Shown piece after piece: positions 58,175 through 64,000 of a stretch of 64,000 nucleotides of DNA (its first letter is position 1; every line of letters starts with the position of its first letter). The notes below the pieces were generated by a model. It had not been told where the DNA came from. It saw nothing but the letters and a program-made list of their open reading frames with translations, and did not search any database. This stretch comes from Symsagittifera roscoffensis (Eukaryota > Xenacoelomorpha > Acoela > Convolutidae): NCBI RefSeq assembly GCF_963678635.1, contig NC_087062.1, positions 58,420,129 through 58,484,128 on the forward strand, given 5' to 3'. The translations under genes were made by a program, and so were the position numbers.

Positions 58175-58343
58175 TAGAACCGATATTTTTTTATTGTTTG
58201 TAATTTTCATAACATTTTTATCATCCCTCATTTTGACAATATGTAAATGTATAAAGAAAGCAATCTTCACATTTGCCCTAGCAACAATCCTTCTAATTCT
58301 TTTTTTGGAAGAATACTATAATAAACATAAACCTTCCCACTAA
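58155..58343 (+). CDS. Small membrane ORF (62 codons) with two hydrophobic spans
   Basis: It starts in an ATGA overlap with the previous ORF. Hydrophobic stretches at residues about 11-29 (FLLFVIFITFLSSLILTI) and 36-51 (AIFTFALATILLILF) flank a short Cys/Lys loop (CKCIKK). The C terminus is hydrophilic. It could be the second exon of the preceding ORF, in which case its ATG is not used. No family is recognised. Confidence 0.5.
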   Translation: MIRTIFSRTDIFLLFVIFITFLSSLILTICKCIKKAIFTFALATILLILFLEEYYNKHKPSH

Positions 58344-58348
58344 AGTAA

Positions 58349-59485
58349 CAATTCAAAAATCCATCAAAAATTGCTACCCAACAGTCACAGAATCAGTCTT
58401 CACCGACATCATCCCAAGATAACCAAACACCACCTTCAACTACTCAAAATCTTCAAACATCTACACGAATTTCTTTTCAAGACAATCCATACACTTTTGA
58501 AGAACGACATGCTCGTTTATCAGAACCACTAGAACCAGTTCAACGACAAGCACCTTTAAGCGAACCAACATATAACCTATACCCAACACTACCACAAGAA
58601 CTAAGTAGAATAAGAAATTCTAGTCAAAACCAAAATACAGTCGAAATAAATAGACAAATTATACATCCTCGACGAAACAGAAATCTTCAAACTCCCCGAG
58701 TTCATTTTGATATACCTCAATCCCCATCACAAAACACTCCAGAAAACCCCATTGGTATATTACCAGAAACCCCTACGCTTCTTTCACAACGTAGCACCTC
58801 AAGCCTACCATCAGATTACTTAGGTTCAACACCAACATCTGAGCAAATACGTGAAAATCCTTTCAACCCCACAAACCAAACATCACGATTTCCATATTGG
58901 ACTACACATTCATTTACACAAGGTGAACCAAATTTAGTCAATGACCCCATAGATATTTCTACGGATACAACAACATCCTCATCACTACCAGAAACATTAT
59001 CACTACCATCAACACCATCAATAAGCCAGATTTCACCACCACCTTTTAACTTAAATTTTCCAAATAATCTCGACGCTAGATATCGAGAACAATCATCAAT
59101 AAATATTCCTTTAAGACTAGATTGGAATACATTTACAGCACCTCCACCACTATTTGGACAACATCAAGAAAGTAACCGCCTTCATAACTGGGCACTTAAT
59201 AGATTACAATATCGCCAAGATATTCACAACGATATCCGTGATCACAATATTCAAATACTCCAACAAAACAGTTTACAATTAAAGTTTGAAATCACAGTTA
59301 AGTTAAATAATATTACCCAACATCCCTACCCATTAAATCCACCTAACATAACAGCTCAATCACTACCACCACCGTTTATAACTACTGAAGTAATATACAA
59401 ATACGACAGATATACCAAAAACACAATTGGCTACATTACATTTTATAATCCATACTCAGGATTATCATACACATGTATATTCTAA
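58349..59485 (+). CDS. 378-codon open frame without AUG, Pro/Ser/Gln-rich
   Basis: From the TAA at 58346 to the TAA at 59483 the frame is open for 378 codons and contains no ATG that I can find. The first two-thirds is disordered, rich in Pro, Ser, Thr and Gln. The last third (from about 59160, HNWALNRLQYRQDIHND) looks folded and ends YSGLSYTCIF. It overlaps the envelope start by 13 nt. Codon composition matches its neighbours and internal stops are absent, so it is probably translated. Options are a spliced-in AUG, or a near-cognate start such as ATT at 58370, which has A at -3 and G at +4. No function is recognised. Confidence 0.6.
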   Translation, partial: QFKNPSKIATQQSQNQSSPTSSQDNQTPPSTTQNLQTSTRISFQDNPYTFEERHARLSEPLEPVQRQAPLSEPTYNLYPTLPQELSRIRNSSQNQNTVEINRQIIHPRRNRNLQTPRVHFDIPQSPSQNTPENPIGILPETPTLLSQRSTSSLPSDYLGSTPTSEQIRENPFNPTNQTSRFPYWTTHSFTQGEPNLVNDPIDISTDTTTSSSLPETLSLPSTPSISQISPPPFNLNFPNNLDARYREQSSINIPLRLDWNTFTAPPPLFGQHQESNRLHNWALNRLQYRQDIHNDIRDHNIQILQQNSLQLKFEITVKLNNITQHPYPLNPPNITAQSLPPPFITTEVIYKYDRYTKNTIGYITFYNPYSGLSYTCIF

Positions 59486-62091
59486 AATTATTAATTTTTC
59501 TCCAACTCCTTTTTCTAGTAATCTCAAATCAAAACATAAACCCTTCTCCTCGTACAGGACCACAAGATTTATTAGTAACACATTACGATTGTGAAGAAAA
59601 TGAACAAAAAACACTACATAAATATGCAATAAATCAAGTATCACAATGTGAAACAGAACCACAAGCTATAGAAACCACAGATGTAATAGCAACACTCTAT
59701 TCAAAAGCCCGAGCAACAACAGTTACAGGTTATAAATTCACAGCAACATTTTCCGAAAAGAAAGTACATTGTTCACAAGTCTCGAACGGAAACAAAAACC
59801 GACTTGACCATGAATCATTCTATCAAAGTAATATAGAACGTCTTTTACATCTCAATCCCGACGATTGTAAAAATGAATTACTTAGACTAAACATCACACA
59901 AAATAAAAACTCCCAAAGAAAGTTAGTTAATTTTCAAGTTTTTCCAGACTCAGTACATCAATCACAACTTGAAAGACACCAAGGACATATAAAACTAGAC
60001 GAAAAATACCCGTATAACGGCGCACACGGACGATTAACCTATGACCTACACGATAAACATTGGATACCACACATTGGTATAAATGACCCATCAAACTGCA
60101 AAGCAGACACAAAAAATAAAGGATACCAAGAAATAATGTTTTTTGATTGGAAAATACAACTCGAAAAAATACAACTAACACGAGATTTATCAGATAATAC
60201 AATGATCTATCAAGGAATCCGATTACCTTGTAAAAATGATCAAGGTTATTGCGACCCTACAACGAGAACACAAGCAACAATTGTTTGGTTCCCCGAAGAT
60301 ACATGTACAACATTTCAAGTAGCAAAAATACACGCTCGTATGATAAAATTTCACGAAAAATATTTTATACAATCAATTCCATATGAACAAGTCCATCCAT
60401 CACGAAAACTAAGTTCTAATTTTAGAAACATAGACAATATAGAAAATAAATTGACACGTTTTCAAATATATCAAGAAACAGAACTTGCATGTAAATACAG
60501 GAATCCACTTCACAGAACACAATACTCTGAAATATTAGTTGAATACGAAAAAGGATTCGACATGACCACTGGAAAAGTAAAAATCGACCCATATGCCACA
60601 GGTCATCCTCCAAACGAAGGAACATCCTATATACCAGTTAATTTTGAAAAAAGCAACGGACAACCTGGTGGACATCTAAAACCCCATGACACCAGAAGCA
60701 CACGCTTACAAGAATTATCACTAATGAATACTACATATTTCGGTAATATCCACTATGATATTCATTTAGATATGAAACTAGATTATACAATTAGCCGAAT
60801 TTTTCAAGAAATGTCACTCTCCGAATTAGAAACACTACACCAACTATGCGAATTAGAACGAACACAAATATTACAATCACTTGCACTAGCAGTATTAAAA
60901 ATACCCTATGCAGGATACTTATTATCTGGAAATAGATCAAATTTTTTAGACTATGAAGGAAACATCTTATGGTTTTATACTTGTACTAAAAAAGTATCAC
61001 CACTATACGTTTTTGAAGATAAACGATGTTATAAAAGAATCCCTATCTTTTATAAGAATAAAGTACATTTCGTGGATACACTTTCACGAAGAACCTATTT
61101 CTGGGATACCGCAGTCCCATGTGGATCAGAAAACAGCCACAATGTAGTACAACTAAACCCTGATGAAAATAAATATTATCTTCTCACTCCATATCCCACA
61201 TTAATGCAATCACTCAAAAAATTTTCACCAGAAAGCATTCGCGCTATTGCTCGAAACCCAAATATAGACTTACAATCAATAGGAATCTATTCAAAATCAG
61301 ATATTCAACATCACATTAGAACACAACAATTCCAAGAATTATTAACACAAATGGACACTATACAAAGACAATCAATAGACCAAAATTTACGCAAACTTGC
61401 AGAAACCGCAGGATTTGCCGATATCTACACGCAAGACTATAGCGGATATTTTAAAGACATTAAAGATTATATATATCTAAACGGTGAAAAATACCGTCCC
61501 CAAGATATATCACCAATTAACATTTTTAGCTTTGTTACACTCAAAAATGAGATCCTCGATTTTCTAGGATGGCCCTACTACATCTTAGAAAAATTGACTA
61601 TTTTATACGCAATGTTTAACTTTATTGGATTTCTTTTCTCACTTTTAAAAGGAATCTACAACACATGTGCTATACACACACAAGTAAACAGACAAGCAAG
61701 CGTAGCACGCATACTCTTTGCAGGATTTTTTGGAATCTTTTCTACATCTATAAACAAAATTCTTTTAGACGCACAAATAAAAGAATATAACACAAAAATA
61801 GCAACACGACAAAATACATACGACGAAGAACATAACAATGTAGACATAACGCCAACGGCACCACAATTACCACCCCTACCAAATAACCATCCACTATCCC
61901 TAGTCCCACGAAATTTTCGAAATTTAGCCATCACACATAATCCAAATTTTCGACTCACCACATCACAAAGTCCCATCCAACATATAATGACACACCAGTC
62001 ACAAGATGATAATACTTATGAACAAATTATTGAACAACCCCATACCACCGCTTTTCAGTCTCAAAATAATCATTTTTTTAGCCCACGATGA
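59473..62091 (+). CDS. Envelope-like glycoprotein, 872 residues
   Basis: An N-terminal signal peptide (hydrophobic run at about residues 3-17) is followed by a Cys-rich ectodomain with early Cys at 40, 59, 100 and 132 and several Asn-X-Ser/Thr sites. A minimal RSTR cleavage-type site is at 408-411. A membrane anchor lies at about 697-730 (FLGWPYYILEKLTILYAMFN then FIGFLF), a second hydrophobic run at about 743-765, and a tail of about 100 residues contains PTAP (794-797) in a Pro-rich stretch. Position after pol and topology indicate an entry glycoprotein. The early cysteine layout recalls chuvirus-type G proteins captured by other retroelements, but that is a tentative impression. It overlaps the preceding frame by 13 nt and the following gene by 4 nt. 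Confidence 0.8.
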   Translation: MYILKLLIFLQLLFLVISNQNINPSPRTGPQDLLVTHYDCEENEQKTLHKYAINQVSQCETEPQAIETTDVIATLYSKARATTVTGYKFTATFSEKKVHCSQVSNGNKNRLDHESFYQSNIERLLHLNPDDCKNELLRLNITQNKNSQRKLVNFQVFPDSVHQSQLERHQGHIKLDEKYPYNGAHGRLTYDLHDKHWIPHIGINDPSNCKADTKNKGYQEIMFFDWKIQLEKIQLTRDLSDNTMIYQGIRLPCKNDQGYCDPTTRTQATIVWFPEDTCTTFQVAKIHARMIKFHEKYFIQSIPYEQVHPSRKLSSNFRNIDNIENKLTRFQIYQETELACKYRNPLHRTQYSEILVEYEKGFDMTTGKVKIDPYATGHPPNEGTSYIPVNFEKSNGQPGGHLKPHDTRSTRLQELSLMNTTYFGNIHYDIHLDMKLDYTISRIFQEMSLSELETLHQLCELERTQILQSLALAVLKIPYAGYLLSGNRSNFLDYEGNILWFYTCTKKVSPLYVFEDKRCYKRIPIFYKNKVHFVDTLSRRTYFWDTAVPCGSENSHNVVQLNPDENKYYLLTPYPTLMQSLKKFSPESIRAIARNPNIDLQSIGIYSKSDIQHHIRTQQFQELLTQMDTIQRQSIDQNLRKLAETAGFADIYTQDYSGYFKDIKDYIYLNGEKYRPQDISPINIFSFVTLKNEILDFLGWPYYILEKLTILYAMFNFIGFLFSLLKGIYNTCAIHTQVNRQASVARILFAGFFGIFSTSINKILLDAQIKEYNTKIATRQNTYDEEHNNVDITPTAPQLPPLPNNHPLSLVPRNFRNLAITHNPNFRLTTSQSPIQHIMTHQSQDDNTYEQIIEQPHTTAFQSQNNHFFSPR

Positions 62092-63893
62092 GCCGCCAAC
62101 TTGGATCACTACACCGATCAAATTCCCACCCAACCAATCTTACCTCTCCAATCCCAATAATACCACTTTTTGCTTTTCCGCCACCCGATTTTTCATCTAG
62201 TAATGTAACATCAGGCATGAATTCCGACACTAATTCACACATCTCAGTTTTATATTCCATCTCACAACTCAATAACCCGAATATTGAAACCCCCGATGAA
62301 TTTGCCGACTCAGAACCATCCCCATCCAATAATTTTCATAACTCTTCTAATTTTTCTCAACCCCCTTTTCAACCCATACTATCCAATAACCCTGACCCAA
62401 TCACTCCCACACCCTCTTATGCTTCCCAAGTTACCCCAACCTACTCCTCATACCATTCTGACCAATCATCTCATTCTCCAGACACCCCCCGAATCTCCCC
62501 AGAGCTAGATAATTTTATTACCCTTCAACAACAACCCTACCACCTTAATACCCCAACCATAAACCAAATCTCCTCCACAATAAATTCATCCAACCCCCCT
62601 ACCCCTACACCCTCTTCAAATTATACTGAATCATTAGCACCATCATCCACATCAACTGAATCTTCACTCAACACTAATAGAGCTTACCGCACTTTTAAAA
62701 GAAAGTTCCCCAACCATCCTTTCCCAGCAAAACCAGGAACAGCCCGTGAATACATCAACCACCCCAAGCATACTAACACAAAAGAATTTTTAGCCATCAC
62801 CTTACCCTCATTCCCACAATACACCATAAACACCCCCCACGACACTAACGAAACACGCAACTTTGTAGATGAATACGTTTTAATGCCCACCCTCTCTTGG
62901 ACCTCATATTATCATTTTACTAATCCTCTTTGCTTACCTTTATCTAACACTCACATCGATATAGAACGAAATACGGACATGCTATATCGACTCACTACAC
63001 CACTAACCGCTAGACAATTTACTTACGTTGGATATAAAAAATCACTAAAAACACACACTGCACCTAGAGCTAACGAATATACACTCGAATACTATGATCA
63101 CAACATCATCAGAGCTAACCAAGATCAATTCTTAGACGACGATCGCTTCGCTAATCCACAAATTACCGAGAAATTTTTCATCAAGACACCATATATATTT
63201 ACACTAAACATCTTCGACCGAAAGTTTGATCACATTATTTCAGAAGCACTAACAGACGCACAAGCATACGAAAGTTTTAAAGAACGCTTCCAAATATTTT
63301 CACTAACCTTTCATTTCCTTGCACCACACGAAAGAGATTTACACTGCTCACACGATATTATGTTGCGCACTAAACAAACCCACACATATAGTTATTACCG
63401 CTTCATCCAAAATCACTTTGACCTACACACACCCTCTAGACAACCACACCATCGTTTTCAATTCATTAATTCCAAATACACTTCACCATTTTTCCTAAAT
63501 TTCACATATTGTATTAAAGACACTAACCTCCATGGTATTCTTCGTAATTATGACCCCATAACCCAAATGTACATCTTCTGTCCCATCACCAAGACCTTCA
63601 ACGCCGAAGAATCCCGACCCTTCCTTATCCCGCACGAGTTTGTACAACCTATAGAAATCCCAATTTTAGAATTCATCCACAACACTAAATTCAATCACAA
63701 ATTATATAATCTAATCCAAAACACACCTTATGAGTTTGCAGTTGGCACTGAAGAACTAACCACTATTAAGGCACTTCAATTGCTTTGGCCACTGCTTCAG
63801 ACTAAAAATATCATCCGCATCTTAGCTAAACTACTAACAACTTCAGAACTAATTCACGACATCTTCCCCCACGGTTTTTTCCCCGACGACTAA
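62088..63893 (+). CDS. 3'-terminal protein, 601 residues, unknown function
   Basis: The ATG overlaps the envelope stop as ATGA (62088-62091). Residues 1 to about 200 are Ser/Pro/Thr/Asn-rich and predicted disordered. From about 205 (RAYRTFKRKFPNHPF) to the end the sequence looks globular, rich in aromatic residues, His and Thr, with no membrane span or signal peptide. The C-terminal part has Leu/Ile-rich helices (TTIKALQLLWPLLQTKNIIRI). I see no known catalytic motif. The long frame at the end of a compact element and the coupled start argue that it is real. A strong splice donor lies 3 nt after the stop. Confidence 0.72.
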   Translation: MSRQLGSLHRSNSHPTNLTSPIPIIPLFAFPPPDFSSSNVTSGMNSDTNSHISVLYSISQLNNPNIETPDEFADSEPSPSNNFHNSSNFSQPPFQPILSNNPDPITPTPSYASQVTPTYSSYHSDQSSHSPDTPRISPELDNFITLQQQPYHLNTPTINQISSTINSSNPPTPTPSSNYTESLAPSSTSTESSLNTNRAYRTFKRKFPNHPFPAKPGTAREYINHPKHTNTKEFLAITLPSFPQYTINTPHDTNETRNFVDEYVLMPTLSWTSYYHFTNPLCLPLSNTHIDIERNTDMLYRLTTPLTARQFTYVGYKKSLKTHTAPRANEYTLEYYDHNIIRANQDQFLDDDRFANPQITEKFFIKTPYIFTLNIFDRKFDHIISEALTDAQAYESFKERFQIFSLTFHFLAPHERDLHCSHDIMLRTKQTHTYSYYRFIQNHFDLHTPSRQPHHRFQFINSKYTSPFFLNFTYCIKDTNLHGILRNYDPITQMYIFCPITKTFNAEESRPFLIPHEFVQPIEIPILEFIHNTKFNHKLYNLIQNTPYEFAVGTEELTTIKALQLLWPLLQTKNIIRILAKLLTTSELIHDIFPHGFFPDD

Positions 63894-63896
63894 CAG

Positions 63897-63975
63897 GTAA
63901 GTATGAATTAAATGAATATAACTAACTAATTGAAATATTAAAAAACTCACCATACTTTATCCATGTTTTCCTTAG
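63897..63975 (+). other. Candidate 79-nt intron just after the last stop codon
   Basis: The donor is CAG/GTAAGTATG, a perfect consensus. The acceptor is TGTTTTCCTTAG. The intron lies 3 nt downstream of the 601-codon stop, so it would be in the 3' untranslated part of this gene or belong to a transcript that skips it. Confidence 0.45.
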
Positions 63976-64000
63976 ATTTTTAGCCTTCATCCGACGATCA
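63976..64000 (+). other. End of window inside the element
   Basis: No TGGAACCTG LTR start is reached, so the 3' LTR and any further genes lie beyond 64000. Confidence 0.6.

Larger units (their letters stand above)
47002..64000 (+). mobile_element. Near-intact endogenous-retrovirus-like Ty3/gypsy-type element (3' LTR beyond window)
   Basis: The element runs from the 5' LTR (47002-47941) through the leader, a 155-codon ORF, a 2740-codon Gag-Pol, two small membrane ORFs, a 378-codon frame without AUG, an 872-codon envelope-like gene and a 601-codon gene. All long frames are open, with short overlaps between neighbours. Integrase after RNase H and the GPY module place Pol with Ty3/gypsy. The coding strand is rich in A and C and poor in G over more than 15 kb. 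The left element is a decayed relative. At least 17 kb is a large size for the group. Confidence 0.93.

Overview
The window reads as AT-rich, repeat-dominated nematode DNA, most likely Caenorhabditis or a relative. The clues are TTTTCAG-type splice acceptors, candidate introns of 44 and 79 nt, G/C homopolymer tracts in repeats, and Ty3/gypsy elements with single-ORF or near single-ORF gag-pol. There is no prokaryotic gene organisation, and no tRNA, rRNA or CRISPR array was found. Nearly all supportable coding sequence belongs to LTR retroelements. One small, unidentified host gene is suggested by two phase-compatible exons at about 28.0 and 30.1 kb.

Layout. 1-7868 (minus strand): 5' part of a decayed Ty3/gypsy-type element, with its 5' LTR at 6931-7868 and its body running off the left edge. 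9810-15684: a second, unrelated degenerate Ty3/gypsy element with both LTRs, PBS and polypurine tract. A tandem duplication has copied its 3' half (17352-20430) together with flanking ~0.95-kb repeats (15685-17351, 20431-22500). 22.7-27.9 kb: fold-back and inverted repeats, and a cluster of palindromic GATTATAA-like motifs. 28-31.6 kb: the host exons and plain intergenic DNA. 31.7-47.0 kb: a nested array, with 1.23-kb monomers rich in GGATTCCGC inside a 4.28-kb higher-order repeat. 47002 to the right edge (plus strand): a near-intact relative of the first element, inserted into the array's last unit. The two related elements point away from each other across 39 kb.

The right-hand element is the notable system. 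Its 940-bp LTR (TGGAAC...GTTCCA) carries a TATA box, polyadenylation signals and an embedded 77-codon ORF. That ORF is conserved against the left copy, with about 17 synonymous and 7 amino-acid-changing nucleotide differences by my count. Then come a structured leader with two identical 25-nt hairpins exactly 60 bp apart, a 155-codon ORF overlapping the next gene by 26 nt, and an uninterrupted 2740-residue Gag-Pol (zinc knuckle, DSG protease, YLDD reverse transcriptase, RNase H, HHCC/D,D35E integrase, GPY module). Downstream lie two small membrane ORFs joined by an ATGA overlap and possibly by a 44-nt intron, a 378-codon frame with no AUG, an 872-residue envelope-like glycoprotein with signal peptide and membrane anchor, and a 601-residue protein of unknown function starting in an ATGA overlap with the envelope stop. 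The 3' LTR lies beyond the window. The organisation is that of an endogenous-retrovirus-like element with several accessory genes. Frames in this copy appear intact, whereas the left copy has several nonsense changes and at least one frame change.
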